Counted from the stretch's first letter, positions 26,773 to 36,688 are shown. The stretch is 64,000 nucleotides of DNA from Mycolicibacterium mucogenicum DSM 44124 (GCF_005670685.2 NZ_CP062008.1:186001-250000), one strand, 5' to 3'. The notes: generated by a model not told the origin, from the sequence alone. Made by a program: numbers and translations.

Positions 26773-28260
26773 ATGACTTCAACGCCTCACAAGCATGCCG
26801 AGCCACCCGGTCTGACGGCCGAGGACGCGGGTTACCACCACACCCTCAAACCGCGTCAGCTGCAGATGATCGCCATCGGCGGTGCCATCGGCACCGGCCT
26901 GTTCCTGGGCGCCGGTGGCCGGCTGCACAACGCGGGCCCGGGGCTGTTCCTCGTCTACCTGATCTGCGGCGGGTTCGTCTTCCTGATCCTGCGAGCTCTC
27001 GGCGAACTGGTGCTGCACCGGCCGTCGTCGGGATCGTTCGTGTCGTACGCGCGTGAATTCCTCGGCGAGAAGGCGGCTTACGTCGCCGGCTGGATGTACT
27101 TCCTGAACTGGGCCATGACGTCGATCGTCGACTCGACCGCCATCGCCACCTACTTCCACTACTGGTCGGCGTTCGACGCGATTCCGCAGTGGCTGATCGC
27201 GCTGATCGCCCTCGCCATCGTGCTCAGCATGAACCTGATCTCGGTGACGCTGTTCGGCGAACTCGAGTTCTGGGCGGCCCTGATCAAGGTCGTCGCGCTG
27301 GTGACGTTCCTGGTCGTCGGCACGGTGTTCCTCGCCGGCCGCTTCAAGGTCGACGGTCAGTCGACCGGCTTCAGCGTCATCGCGGACCACGGCGGCCTGT
27401 TCCCGACCGGCCTGCTACCGCTGGTGGTGGTGACCTCGGGCGTCGTCTTCGCTTATGCCGCAGTCGAACTCGTCGGCACCGCGGCGGGTGAGACGGCCGA
27501 ACCGCACAAGATCATGCCGCGCGCCATCAACTCGGTGATCTTCCGCATCGCGCTCTTCTACGTCGGCTCGCTGGTGCTGCTCGGCCTGCTGCTGCCGTAC
27601 TCCGCGTACAAGCCGGGGGAGAGCCCGTTCGTCACGTTCTTCTCGAAGATCGGTTTCGAGGGCGCCGGCACCCTGATGAACGTCGTCGTGCTCACCGCGG
27701 CGTTCTCCAGCCTGAACGCCGGGCTGTACTCGACCGGCCGCATCCTGCGCTCCATGGCGATGAACGGCAGCGCCCCGAAGTTCACCGGCGTCATGTCGAA
27801 ACGTGGTGTGCCCTATGGCGGTATCTGCCTGACGGCCAGCATCGGCCTGCTCGGTGTCGTCCTCAACGGCGTCGTGCCGGCGCAGGCCTTCGAGATCGTG
27901 CTGAACATGGCGGCGCTGGGCATCATCGCGTCGTGGGCCACCATCGTGATCTGTCAGTTGCAGCTGTTCCGCTGGTCGCAGCGCGGTGAGATCGATCGGC
28001 CGGCGTTCCGCATGTGGGGCGCGCCGTACACCGGATACGCCACTTTGGCCTTCCTGGCCGCGGTGCTGGTGCTGATGGCGTTCGACAAACCGGTGGGCAC
28101 CTGGACGGTCGCGACGCTGGTGATCATCATCCCGGCGCTCATCCTGGGCTGGTACGCGGCGCGGGGCCGGGTCCTGGAAATCGCCAAGCAGCGCGAGGGC
28201 TTCACCGGCCAGTTCCCGGTGGTCGCCAACCCGCCGCCACCGGGCGAACGTCAACCTTGA
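26773..28260 (+). CDS. ansP: Amino-acid permease, L-asparagine permease (AnsP) type
   Basis: A 495-residue APC-superfamily importer with 12 hydrophobic helices. The N-terminal [20 protein letters not shown] signature (about 25-45), the [15 protein letters not shown] segment and [16 protein letters not shown] closely resemble the mycobacterial AnsP proteins, which import asparagine/aspartate. Specificity is inferred from this resemblance. The C-terminal tail is cytoplasmic and Pro-rich. No clear ribosome site or leaderless box precedes the ATG at 26773. Confidence 0.85.
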   Translation: MTSTPHKHAEPPGLTAEDAGYHHTLKPRQLQMIAIGGAIGTGLFLGAGGRLHNAGPGLFLVYLICGGFVFLILRALGELVLHRPSSGSFVSYAREFLGEKAAYVAGWMYFLNWAMTSIVDSTAIATYFHYWSAFDAIPQWLIALIALAIVLSMNLISVTLFGELEFWAALIKVVALVTFLVVGTVFLAGRFKVDGQSTGFSVIADHGGLFPTGLLPLVVVTSGVVFAYAAVELVGTAAGETAEPHKIMPRAINSVIFRIALFYVGSLVLLGLLLPYSAYKPGESPFVTFFSKIGFEGAGTLMNVVVLTAAFSSLNAGLYSTGRILRSMAMNGSAPKFTGVMSKRGVPYGGICLTASIGLLGVVLNGVVPAQAFEIVLNMAALGIIASWATIVICQLQLFRWSQRGEIDRPAFRMWGAPYTGYATLAFLAAVLVLMAFDKPVGTWTVATLVIIIPALILGWYAARGRVLEIAKQREGFTGQFPVVANPPPPGERQP

Positions 28261-28304
28261 CGCGTTGACGTTTACCGCCGGCCGAATGGGGGTTTACTTG
28301 GCTG

Positions 28305-29663
28305 GTGGAGATCATGTCGCCGACCGATGCAATGTTCCTGCTCGGCGAATCGAGGGAGCACCCGATGCACGTCGGCGGCCTGCAGCTCTTCAGTCCACCG
28401 GAGGGCGCCGGGCCGGAGTTCATCCACGAACTGCACCGGGACATGTTGGCGCACACCAACTTCAACCCCACCTACCGCAAGCGGCCGGCACGGTTCTTGG
28501 GCGGCATCGCCAGCTTCGCTTGGGCGTACGACGACGAACTCGACATCGACTACCACCTGCGCCGCTCGGCACTGCCCAGGCCGGGACGAATTCGCGAGTT
28601 GCTCGACCTCTGCGGTCGGCTGCACACCAGCCTGCTGGACCGGCACCGGCCGCTGTGGGAGACGTACCTGGTGGAAGGACTGGAAGACGGCCGCTTCGCC
28701 GTCTACTCGAAGGCCCACCACGCGCTGCTCGACGGCGTCTCCGCGCTGCGGATGGCGATGCGCACGCTGTCCGACGACCCGGCCGAGCAGGAAGTGCGGG
28801 TGCCGTGGGACCTGCCGTCGCGCAAGCGCGCGCCGAAGCAGAGCCCGTCCCTGATCGGTTCGGCGGTGGGCGCCGTCGGCACGGCGGCCGGTCTCGCGCC
28901 GTCGACCTTCCGGGTGGCGCGCGCCGTGCTGCTGGAGCAGAACCTGACCCGGACCTTCAGTGCGCCGAAGACGATGTTCAACGTCAAGATCGGCGGTGCC
29001 CGACGGGTGGCGGCCCAGTCCTGGCCGATCGCCCGCATCAAGGCCGTCAAGCAGGCCGCCGGCGGCGTCACTGTCAACGACGTCGTGCTGGCGATGTGCG
29101 CCGGCGCGCTGCGGGGCTACCTGCTCGAGCAGAACGCCCTGCCCGACGCACCGCTGATCGCGATGGTCCCGGTGAGCCTGCGGGCCGAGGCCGACGCCGA
29201 CGCCGGCGGCAACCAGGTCGGCGCGATCCTGTGCAACCTGGCCACCGACGTCAAGGACCCGGCGACGCGGCTGCAGACCATCGCCGACTCGATGCGCGGC
29301 AACAAGCAGGTGTTCTCGGGGCTGTCGAAGACGGAGTCGATGGCCCTGTCGGCGCTGCTGCTGTCCCCGATCGCGCTGTCCGCCGTGCCGGGTTTCGTCG
29401 ACGCCACCCCGCCGCCGTTCAACATCGTCATCTCGAACGTGCCGGGGCCGCGGGTGCCGATGTACTGGAAGGGCGCCCGTCTCGACGGGAACTACCCGCT
29501 GTCGATCGCGCTGGATGGCCAGGCGCTCAACATCACGCTGGTCAACAACGGCGACAACCTGGACTTCGGGTTGGTCGGCTGCCGGCACAGCGTGCCGCAC
29601 CTGCAGCGGCTGCTCGGACACCTCGAAGACTCGCTGACGGATCTGGAGGCTGCGGTCCGCTAG
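28305..29663 (+). CDS. Wax-ester synthase/diacylglycerol acyltransferase (WS/DGAT)
   Basis: A 452-residue acyltransferase joining acyl-CoA to diacylglycerol or fatty alcohols for storage-lipid synthesis. The start (MSPTDAMFLL), the active-site HHALLDG (138-144) and the C-terminal NIVISNVPGPRVPMYW motif are all characteristic. A TTTACT box ends 6 nt before GTG 28305, so the transcript may be leaderless; an ATG three codons later is possible. A second WS/DGAT is at 34648. It follows the permease by 44 nt but probably has its own promoter. Confidence 0.9.
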   Translation: MEIMSPTDAMFLLGESREHPMHVGGLQLFSPPEGAGPEFIHELHRDMLAHTNFNPTYRKRPARFLGGIASFAWAYDDELDIDYHLRRSALPRPGRIRELLDLCGRLHTSLLDRHRPLWETYLVEGLEDGRFAVYSKAHHALLDGVSALRMAMRTLSDDPAEQEVRVPWDLPSRKRAPKQSPSLIGSAVGAVGTAAGLAPSTFRVARAVLLEQNLTRTFSAPKTMFNVKIGGARRVAAQSWPIARIKAVKQAAGGVTVNDVVLAMCAGALRGYLLEQNALPDAPLIAMVPVSLRAEADADAGGNQVGAILCNLATDVKDPATRLQTIADSMRGNKQVFSGLSKTESMALSALLLSPIALSAVPGFVDATPPPFNIVISNVPGPRVPMYWKGARLDGNYPLSIALDGQALNITLVNNGDNLDFGLVGCRHSVPHLQRLLGHLEDSLTDLEAAVR

Positions 29664-29762
29664 CCGCCCTGGCCCGCGGCCGCCGTCGCATCCTCGCGAA
29701 ACTGACCGGGTGGCGGAAAACCCGCCCGGAAATCGCCCTGTGGTCAGTCTCGGCCGCGGGGC

Positions 29763-30983
29763 TTACAGCGGAGGCGGGGCCCAGGGCAGGGTGATCGGGG
29801 CCAGGCCCGGGATCTCGAGTACGTGCGACGGCGGTGCCGGCTCGGCGGGCGCTGCCGGCTCGGCCGGGGGCGCCAGCGGCGGGTGCGCCGGGTTGTCGAC
29901 GGGCGAGGCCGGCGGCGCCGGCGGCACGGTCGTCTCGGTGACCGCGGGGCTCGGTGCCTCGGCAGTTTGGGTCGCCGCCGACGAGGACGACGACGAAGAC
30001 GGTGCCGGGGCCGCCGCGGTACTCGGGGCCACGGCCGGAGCCGCCGCGGTGGTCGGCGCGTTGCTCGTCGACGCGACGGTGGTCGCCGTCGTTGCGGGCG
30101 GCAGAGGTGCCACCGGGTGGACGGCGACGGGAGCGGGTACTGCGGTCGCGCCGCCGGGGGCCTTGACGCTGCCCGTCATCGGGCCGGGCGTCCGCGGTGC
30201 CAGTGTGCAGAGCACCTGGTGGCTGCCGGCGGACCAGCTGGCCGGTCCGATCGGCCGGTGGCTCAGGGTCAATGCGCTGGCGGCCAAGGTCTTCGGTGCC
30301 AGATACGCGGCGGCCATCGTGACGCAGGCGGGCCGCAGTACCTCCTCCTGCTCGGCATCCGAGGGCGGCGGTCCGTCGTGGAAGTGCTCGCTGAGGTCGA
30401 TGGGGCCGACGACCTCGACCGAGTGCGGCTCGGCGCAGTCGATGGGCACCAGACCTGTCTGCCCGCCCTTCATGTCGGCGCCAAGGCAGGTGCCCGGCGG
30501 CCACACGCGCGACTGGTCCTGTTCGGCGACCTGCCCGCGGAACGGGAGTTGCTGGCCGTTCGGGCCGGGCAGCTGCAATCCGCACAGCGAGATGCGGGGT
30601 CCGGAACTCTCGGCGCCCACCGAGCGCAGCAGGCCGTATGCGAACCGGCCGTTGGGGTCGTAGCGCGGTCCGAGGTACCGGCGTCCCGACACCGCGCACG
30701 ATTCCTGGTCGCCGTCGCCCTGGACCGCGTTGACGACCTCGAACAGGTGCGGGCTGCTGCACTGGACGAAGGCGGGGCGCTGTGGCGGCTCAGGTTGCCA
30801 CGTCAGGCAGCTGCCGGCATGCGCACTGCGAAAGACGGCATCGGTGTGGTCGGCTTCGGTCGCGCCGCCCGCGGCCGGGCCGACAGCGGCCACGGTGACC
30901 ACGCCGGCGATCAGCTGGGCGCACAGCAAAGCCGCTAGCAAAGCGCGGCGTGGCGCCCAGAACTTGACCGATAGCACACTCAT
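29763..30983 (-). CDS. Septum-formation-type exported protein with long low-complexity tail
   Basis: 406 residues. An N-terminal hydrophobic anchor or signal (about 12-35) is followed by two Cys-containing modules of the septum-formation type: GSCLTWQPEPP..VQCSSPHLFEVV and GTCLGADMKGG..IDCAEPHSVEVV, each with the C..C-x(3)-H arrangement. The last 150 residues are Pro/Ala/Ser/Thr repeats, including a run of seven serines and a final PPPL. Probably an envelope protein. Function of the family is poorly defined, and the link to septation is by family name only. Confidence 0.7.
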   Translation of the reverse strand: MSVLSVKFWAPRRALLAALLCAQLIAGVVTVAAVGPAAGGATEADHTDAVFRSAHAGSCLTWQPEPPQRPAFVQCSSPHLFEVVNAVQGDGDQESCAVSGRRYLGPRYDPNGRFAYGLLRSVGAESSGPRISLCGLQLPGPNGQQLPFRGQVAEQDQSRVWPPGTCLGADMKGGQTGLVPIDCAEPHSVEVVGPIDLSEHFHDGPPPSDAEQEEVLRPACVTMAAAYLAPKTLAASALTLSHRPIGPASWSAGSHQVLCTLAPRTPGPMTGSVKAPGGATAVPAPVAVHPVAPLPPATTATTVASTSNAPTTAAAPAVAPSTAAAPAPSSSSSSSAATQTAEAPSPAVTETTVPPAPPASPVDNPAHPPLAPPAEPAAPAEPAPPSHVLEIPGLAPITLPWAPPPL

Positions 30984-31072
30984 CGGTGCCTAGCGTGACA
31001 TATTCGGCCGATCTACGCAGCTTGGCGGATCGATCTCCACCGAGTCTCTACCGACTCGTGACGGGTCGCGGA

Positions 31073-33232
31073 TTACTTGAGCAAAGGGTCGCGGGGCAGT
31101 CCGAGAATTCGTTCGGCGATGGTGTTGCGGGTGATCTCCGAGGTACCGCCGGCGATGGTCATGGCGCGGTAGCCCAGGTAGGCCTGGGTGAGCGTGGGAG
31201 TTTGCCCGGTCACGGCCGCGGGGCCGGCCAGCTTCATGCCCAGCTCCGTTTGCCGCTGGCCCTGTTCGGCGACGACCAGTTTGGTGACATTGCCCTCGGG
31301 TCCCGGACCGGTGCCCGCGATCGCGCGGCTGATCCGCCGCAGATTCAGCAGCCGCAGGGTGTGTCCCTCGGCGATCACCGCGCCGGCGCGGTCACGCAGC
31401 CCGGCCGCCAGCTCCGGCGGGGCCGCGTCCAACAGGGCGATCAGGTCGTCAGCGCTGAAGCCGGATTGCGCGCCGGAGCCGCCGCCGATCGACAGGCGCT
31501 CGTTCCCCAGCGTCGTGCGCGCCACCAGCCAACCCTTGTTGACGTCACCGATGACGTCGGCGTCCGGGACGAAGACCTCGTCGAAGAACACTTCGTTGAA
31601 GTGAGCGTTGCCGGTCAGCCCTTTGAGGGGGTTGACGGTCACGCCGGGCGCCTTCATGTCGATCGCCATCATCGTGACGCCGGCGTGCTTGGGGGCGTCG
31701 GGATCGGTGCGCACCGTGGCCAGACCCCACTGGCAGTACTGGGCCAGACTGGTCCAGACCTTCTGGCCCGTCACCAGCCAGCCGCCGTCGACCTTCTTGG
31801 CGCTGGTGCGTACCGCGGCCGCATCCGAGCCGGCCTCGGGCTCGGAGAACAGCTGGCACCACATGATCTCGCCGCGCAGCACCGGGTACACCCAGCGCTC
31901 GCGCTGGTCGTCGGTGCCGGCCTGGGCGATGGTCAGCGTCACCCAACCGGTGATGCCGAGGTCGGGCCGCTCGACATCACGGAACTCCTCCTCGATGGCC
32001 AGCTGCTCGAGCACGCCTGCGTCCCGGCCCCACGGCTTGGGCCAGTGCGGGACCAGATAGCCGGAATCGACGAGGAAGTCCCGCCGTTCGCCCTCGGGAA
32101 GGGACTGCAGCGTGGCGACGGCATCGCGGGCGGCGGTGCGGTATTCGGCCGCTTCCTCGGGGAGAGCGAACGACGCGCCGTGGGCCCGGCCGGTGCGCTG
32201 TCCGTCGACCACATCGGCCAACGGGTCGGCACCGTCCGCGGTCAGCGCCGACAGCGTGCGGGCCCGACGCAGATACAGATGCGCGTCGTGCTCCCAGGTG
32301 AAACCGATACCGCCGTGCAGCTGAATGTTGTTCTCGGCGTTGAAGACCTGGCTGTGGATCGCCTGCGTGGCGGCCACGGCCGCGCCGAACCAGGCGTCGT
32401 CCAGATCGTCGGCGCGCGCCGCGTCCCATGCTGCGGCGGTGGTGAGTTCGGCAGCCACCAGCATGTTGGCGGCGTGGTGCTTGACGGCCTGGAAGGTGCC
32501 GATGGTGCGGCCGAACTGCTCCCGCACCTTGGCGTATTCGACGGCCATTTCCAGTGCCGCCCAACTGATCCCGACGGCCTCGGAGGCGGCCAGAATGCGA
32601 AAAGCGGTGTGCGCCTTGGTTGCCGCACCGCGGAGGACGGCGATCGCCTCGGCCTGGTCCAGCGTCACCGCGCCGATGCTGCGTGTGGTGTCCGCGCCGT
32701 CCAGCCGGGTGACGGTGACGCCGGTGGCCTGGGTTTCGACGACCACCACATCATCGCCGGCGACCAGGACCAGCAGCGTGGCATCGGGGGCGCCGAGTAC
32801 CGTCGGGCTCTCGCCGAACACGGTGTGGCCGGCGATGTGAACATGGCCCGACAATCCGAGGGCGGCAACGGTGCTGCCGTCGGCCAGCCCGGGCAGCAGC
32901 GCGGCGCGTAGCTCGTCGGTTCCGGATCGGTCGATGACGACGGCGGCGGCGACGGTCGGCAGGAAGGGCCCGGGACACAGTTCACGGCCCTGTGCCTCGA
33001 GCACGACCGCCAGCTCCGGCAGCCCGAAACCGGACCCGCCGAACTCCTCGGGGATGGCCAGACCCTGCCAGCCGAGATCGGCCGCGGCCGTCCAGAAACC
33101 GGCGGGATGCGACGGTCCACCCTCGAGCGTGGCGCGGGCGGCGGCCCGGCTGCCGAGCCGGTGCAGCAGTCCCGTCGCTGAGTTCGCGAGGTCGTTGTGG
33201 TCGTCGGTGATCGCCAGCGCTGAGCTACCCAT
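31073..33232 (-). CDS. Fused double acyl-CoA dehydrogenase (FadE), QFGR half first
   Basis: A 719-residue protein made of two acyl-CoA dehydrogenase units, like FadE34-type proteins that replace the alpha2beta2 enzymes of sterol side-chain oxidation. The N-terminal half has the flavin-side motif REQFGRTIGTFQAVKH (about 241-256) and LHGGIGFTWEH. The C-terminal half has SEPEAGSD (about 455-462) and AGGTSEITRNTIAERILGLPRD. It would desaturate an acyl-CoA to an enoyl-CoA using FAD; the substrate is unknown. TACAGT ends 6 nt before the ATG at 33232, a leaderless start. A second fused FadE at 42323 has the halves in the opposite order. Confidence 0.87.
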   Translation of the reverse strand: MGSSALAITDDHNDLANSATGLLHRLGSRAAARATLEGGPSHPAGFWTAAADLGWQGLAIPEEFGGSGFGLPELAVVLEAQGRELCPGPFLPTVAAAVVIDRSGTDELRAALLPGLADGSTVAALGLSGHVHIAGHTVFGESPTVLGAPDATLLVLVAGDDVVVVETQATGVTVTRLDGADTTRSIGAVTLDQAEAIAVLRGAATKAHTAFRILAASEAVGISWAALEMAVEYAKVREQFGRTIGTFQAVKHHAANMLVAAELTTAAAWDAARADDLDDAWFGAAVAATQAIHSQVFNAENNIQLHGGIGFTWEHDAHLYLRRARTLSALTADGADPLADVVDGQRTGRAHGASFALPEEAAEYRTAARDAVATLQSLPEGERRDFLVDSGYLVPHWPKPWGRDAGVLEQLAIEEEFRDVERPDLGITGWVTLTIAQAGTDDQRERWVYPVLRGEIMWCQLFSEPEAGSDAAAVRTSAKKVDGGWLVTGQKVWTSLAQYCQWGLATVRTDPDAPKHAGVTMMAIDMKAPGVTVNPLKGLTGNAHFNEVFFDEVFVPDADVIGDVNKGWLVARTTLGNERLSIGGGSGAQSGFSADDLIALLDAAPPELAAGLRDRAGAVIAEGHTLRLLNLRRISRAIAGTGPGPEGNVTKLVVAEQGQRQTELGMKLAGPAAVTGQTPTLTQAYLGYRAMTIAGGTSEITRNTIAERILGLPRDPLLK

Positions 33233-33238
33233 CGCTCG

Positions 33239-33244
33239 ACTGTA
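33239..33244 (-). promoter_or_regulatory. -10 box (TACAGT) of the fused fadE gene
   Basis: TACAGT on the minus strand ends 6 nt before ATG 33232. Confidence 0.4.
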
Positions 33245-33364
33245 AGCACGACGGTAGGACTTCGAATAGGCCCTGATCAGCTGTGATGCACTTCACAAAC
33301 GAACAGTCGCCCAACTGTGACCGGGAATGTGCCGTGGCCCCGAAACCGCGTGGTCAGCCCGGTG

Positions 33365-33370
33365 TACGCT
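33365..33370 (+). promoter_or_regulatory. -10 box (TACGCT) of lipC
   Basis: TACGCT ends 6 nt before ATG 33377, supporting that start and a leaderless mRNA; divergent from the fadE promoter. Confidence 0.45.
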
Positions 33371-33376
33371 CGCGAA

Positions 33377-34600
33377 ATGACGGCTCGACCGAACAATGAT
33401 GTTCACAGCCCTTCCCTGGCCACCCGGCTGCGCTGGTTCATGGCCGCCAAGCCCTCTGATCACCTGTTGGCTATGGCCACTGCCGCCGCCTCGCTGCCGG
33501 TGATCGGCAAGAGCCTCGAGCCGCTCGGCGGCGCCACCGCGATGACCCTCTGGGGCATGCGGCACGTGCCCAGCTTCTGGGCGTCGACGTCGAAGGCCCT
33601 GTTCACTCCCAGCGTCGCCGAGATCCGCCGGGCCGAGCGGGACTGCACCAACGAGGTCGTCCGGGCCGCGCTGACGGGCGTCGTGCCCCCGGCCGAACTC
33701 GACATCGAATGGCCGGCGCCGGAGCGCACGCCGCCGTTCTGGCGGGCACGCGAACACCGGCGCCAGGTGCACCGCACCTCGGTGCGCTACGGCGACAGTC
33801 CGTCGCAGCTGCTTGACGTCTGGCGCGCCGACGACCTGCCCACCGAGCCGGCCCCCGTCCTGATCTACCTGCCCGGTGGGGCCTGGGTGCACGGCAGCCG
33901 GCTGCTGCAGGGCTACGCCCTGATGAGCCACCTGGCCCAGCAGGGCTGGGTCTGCCTGTCCATCGACTACCGCGTGGCCCCGAATCACCGTTGGCCGCAA
34001 CACATCACCGATGTCAAGACCGCGATCGCGTGGGCCCGGGCCAACGTCGACAAGTTCGGTGGCGACCGCAACTTCATCGCGATCTCCGGCGGCTCGGCCG
34101 GTGGGCACCTCGCCGCCCTGGCCGGCCTGACCGCCAACGACCCCGAACTGCAGACCGAGCTGCCCGAGGGCGCCGACACCTCGGTCGACGCCGTCGTCGG
34201 CATCTACGGCCGGTACGACTGGGAGGACCGGTCCACCAAGGAGCGCGAGGAGTTCGTCGACTTCCTGGAGCGCGTCGTGGTCAGGCGCCGCATCGACAAG
34301 CACCCGGATATCTACCGGCAGGCCTCGCCGATCGCACGCGTGCATCGCGATGCGCCGCCGTTCCTGGTCATCCACGGCAGCGGCGACAGCGTCATCCCGG
34401 TGGCGCAGGCGCGCGACTTCGTACACGAGCTGCGCGCGGTGTCCGCGTCGACGGTCAGTTACATCGAATTGCCCGGCGCCGGACACGGTTTCGACATGAC
34501 GGACGGTGCCCGCACGGGGTCGATGGCCACTGCCATAGGGTTGTTCCTCGATGAGGTTCGCCGGAACCAGAATCAGCACTGCGTCGAAGAGGTCGTCTAG
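33377..34600 (+). CDS. lipC: Esterase/lipase LipC-like
   Basis: A 407-residue alpha/beta-hydrolase. The oxyanion motif PGGAW is at 166-170, the nucleophile Ser240 in SGGSAGG, the Asp in IHGSGDSVIP and the His in GAGHGFDM. The hydrophobic N terminus is compatible with membrane or surface association, as reported for M. tuberculosis LipC, a surface-located ester hydrolase. Length (403 aa there) and the following WS/DGAT gene (Rv0221 position) support the name. The next gene follows after 47 nt, so one transcript is likely, pairing ester hydrolysis with storage-lipid synthesis. Confidence 0.87.
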   Translation: MTARPNNDVHSPSLATRLRWFMAAKPSDHLLAMATAAASLPVIGKSLEPLGGATAMTLWGMRHVPSFWASTSKALFTPSVAEIRRAERDCTNEVVRAALTGVVPPAELDIEWPAPERTPPFWRAREHRRQVHRTSVRYGDSPSQLLDVWRADDLPTEPAPVLIYLPGGAWVHGSRLLQGYALMSHLAQQGWVCLSIDYRVAPNHRWPQHITDVKTAIAWARANVDKFGGDRNFIAISGGSAGGHLAALAGLTANDPELQTELPEGADTSVDAVVGIYGRYDWEDRSTKEREEFVDFLERVVVRRRIDKHPDIYRQASPIARVHRDAPPFLVIHGSGDSVIPVAQARDFVHELRAVSASTVSYIELPGAGHGFDMTDGARTGSMATAIGLFLDEVRRNQNQHCVEEVV

Positions 34601-34647
34601 ACCGATCGACTGGGCGAGGTTCTGACCCGAAGCGCAGGAGAGGTCGA

Positions 34648-36066
34648 GTGAAACGACTGAGTGGGTGGGACGCGTTCCTGCTGTATTCGGAAACGCCCAA
34701 CGTGCACATGCACACCCTCAAGGTTGCCGTCATCGACCTCGCCGGCCTGGGCGACCGCACGTTCGGAATCGACGAGTTCCGCCGCGTGCTCCGCGAACGG
34801 CTGCACAAGCTGGAGCCTTTCGGCTATCAACTCGTCGACATCCCGTTCAAGTTTCACCACCCGATGTGGCGGGAGCATGCCGAGGTCGACCTCGAGTATC
34901 ACGTCCGGCCGTGGCGGGTGGCCGCGCCCGGTGGGCGCCGCGAACTGGACGAGGCGATCGGCGAAATCGCCAGTACCCCACTGGATCGCAGCCGTCCGCT
35001 GTGGGAGATGTACCTCGTCGAAGGGCTGGCCAACGGGCGGGTCGCCGTGGTCGGCAAAATCCACCACGCGCTGGCGGACGGCGTCGCCTCGGCCAACCTG
35101 CTGGCGCTCGGTATGGACATCACCGAGAGTCCGCAGCGGGACAACGATCTGTACGTGACCGATCCGGCGCCGTCGCGCGGTCAGCTCGTCCGGTCGGCGT
35201 TCGCGGACCACCTCCGGCAGATCGCGCGGTTCCCCGGCGTCGTCAAGTACACCGCCGACGGCATGGCGCGGGTACGTAAGAGCAGCCGCAAGCTGTCGCC
35301 GGAACTGACCCGGCCGTTCACGCCGCCCCCGAGCTTCATGAACCACGTGATCACGCCCCAACGCCGTTTCGCCACAGCCACTTTGGCGCTCGCGGAAGTC
35401 AAGGAGACCAGCAAGAAGCTCGGCGTCACCATCAACGACCTGGTGCTGGCCATGTCGTCGGGCGCGCTGCGCGAGTTGCTGCTGAAGTACGACGGCAAGG
35501 CCGACCACCCGCTGCTGGCGTCGGTGCCGATGAGCTACGACTTCTCGCCGGATCGCATCTCGGGCAACCGATTCAGTGGTGTGCTGATCGCGCTGCCGGT
35601 CGACGTCGACGACGCCGCGCAGCGCGTACAGCAGGCGCGCGAGGCCGCCTTGCTGGCCAAGGAGAGTCACCAGCTGGTCGGCCCCGAGCTCGTCGCCCGC
35701 TGGGCGGCCTACATGCCGCCGGCGCCCATGGAGTCGATGTTTCGCCGGCTGTCCAACAAGGACGGCCAGAACAAGGTGCTGAACCTCAACATCTCCAACG
35801 TGCCGGGCCCGCGGGAACGCGGCAAGGTGGGCGGCGCCACCGTCACCGAGATCTACTCGGTCGGACCCCTCACCGCGGGCAGCGGCCTGAACATCACGGT
35901 GTGGAGCTACGTCGACCAGCTCAACATCTCGGTGCTCGCGGACGGTGCCACCACCGACGATCCCCATGAGGTGACCGCCGGCATGGTCGCGGACTTCAAG
36001 CAGATCCGCAGAGCCGCAGGACTTTCCGAGGAGCTCACGGTCGTCGAGACCGCCATGGCGCAGTAG
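34648..36066 (+). CDS. Wax-ester synthase/diacylglycerol acyltransferase (Rv0221-like)
   Basis: A 472-residue WS/DGAT. It starts MKRLSGWDAFLLYSE and has active-site HHALADG (139-145), SRPLWEMYLVEGL and the C-terminal NISNVPGPRERGKV motif. Makes triacylglycerol or wax esters from acyl-CoA at the inner membrane. GTG 34648 is preceded by GCAGGAGAGG. It lies downstream of lipC in the same order as Rv0220-Rv0221. Sequence differs clearly from the other WS/DGAT at 28305, so the two are not a recent duplication. Confidence 0.9.
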   Translation: MKRLSGWDAFLLYSETPNVHMHTLKVAVIDLAGLGDRTFGIDEFRRVLRERLHKLEPFGYQLVDIPFKFHHPMWREHAEVDLEYHVRPWRVAAPGGRRELDEAIGEIASTPLDRSRPLWEMYLVEGLANGRVAVVGKIHHALADGVASANLLALGMDITESPQRDNDLYVTDPAPSRGQLVRSAFADHLRQIARFPGVVKYTADGMARVRKSSRKLSPELTRPFTPPPSFMNHVITPQRRFATATLALAEVKETSKKLGVTINDLVLAMSSGALRELLLKYDGKADHPLLASVPMSYDFSPDRISGNRFSGVLIALPVDVDDAAQRVQQAREAALLAKESHQLVGPELVARWAAYMPPAPMESMFRRLSNKDGQNKVLNLNISNVPGPRERGKVGGATVTEIYSVGPLTAGSGLNITVWSYVDQLNISVLADGATTDDPHEVTAGMVADFKQIRRAAGLSEELTVVETAMAQ

Positions 36067-36086
36067 GGTTTGCGCCCGGCGGCGCG

Positions 36087-36453
36087 TCAGTCCGCTGGAT
36101 GGTTGCGGAATCGTCTGTGGAGCACCTGGCGTGACACGCCCATGATTCGCCCGATCTCGGCCCAGGTCCACCCGTTGGCGCGGGCCTGGCGGACGGCCTG
36201 CTCGTATTGCGTTTTGGCGCTGACGAGATCGTCGCGTGCCTGAGCCAGCGCTCGTCGGCTGATGCCGCCGAATACGTCCGCGGCTATTGGGTCGGGTTCT
36301 GCGGGTTCGTCCTCAAATGACCAATCGTCGTCGTCATCATCAGCGTCAAGGCCATGTGCCTTTCGGAAGGCATCGCCGGCGGCATCGATCTCTTCGCGCG
36401 TCGGACGGCGTTGTTGTGGTTCCCCACCAGAGCCGCTCGGTTGGGTAGGTCAT
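36087..36453 (-). pseudogene. Frameshifted small HTH protein gene
   Basis: The minus-strand frame ending at TGA 36087-36089 encodes about 120 residues: an Arg/Glu-rich start (TREEIDAAGDAFRK), a run of six Asp with WSFEDEPAEPDP, DVFGGISRRALAQARDDL and a C-terminal HTH (NGWTWAEIGRIMGVSRQVLHRRF). No ATG, GTG or TTG occurs in this frame before the stop at 36450-36452. An ATG (36453-36451) starts MTYPTERLW in a neighbouring frame at the right place, so one indel around 36395-36440 has probably broken the gene. The family looks like a conserved mycobacterial DNA-binding protein; a sequencing error is possible. Confidence 0.65.
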
Positions 36454-36566
36454 GGCGTGTACCTTCCGGGGTCGATCACTGCGGAAAGTATGTGCCGAGG
36501 GACCGACACGTTTCGTGTGACCGAGACCGATGCGACCTGTCTCCAAGTGGGTTCGGGCTGGGAGCC

Positions 36567-36620
36567 GTCACCTTGGGCTGACAGTGTCAACCCAAGGTGA
36601 CGATGTCAGCCCAAGGTGAC
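36567..36620. repeat. Three 17-bp repeats resembling IS21-type end repeats
   Basis: TGTCAGCCCAAGGTGAC occurs inverted at 36567-36583 (exact complement), then direct at 36585-36601 (one change, TGTCAA) and 36604-36620 (exact). The first two form a nearly perfect 17-bp hairpin. Clustered copies beginning with TG recall the multiple terminal repeats of IS21-family elements, but no transposase is nearby. Lies between the broken HTH gene and lipO. Confidence 0.55.
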
Positions 36621-36648
36621 AGGTCCGGATCGGACATGTTCATGAGAG

Positions 36649-36671
36649 CGGCGCGGTCACGTACCGCGCCG
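36649..36671 (-). terminator. Hairpin downstream of lipO
   Basis: CGGCGCGGT-CACGT-ACCGCGCCG, a perfect 9-bp stem 17 nt beyond the lipO stop; probable terminator of the three-gene operon. Confidence 0.6.
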
Positions 36672-36688
36672 TCCGACCGGACCGCCGG

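Noticed and set aside
36256..36453. MTYPTERLW frame as an independent small gene
   Set aside because: Better explained as the displaced N terminus of the frameshifted HTH gene.
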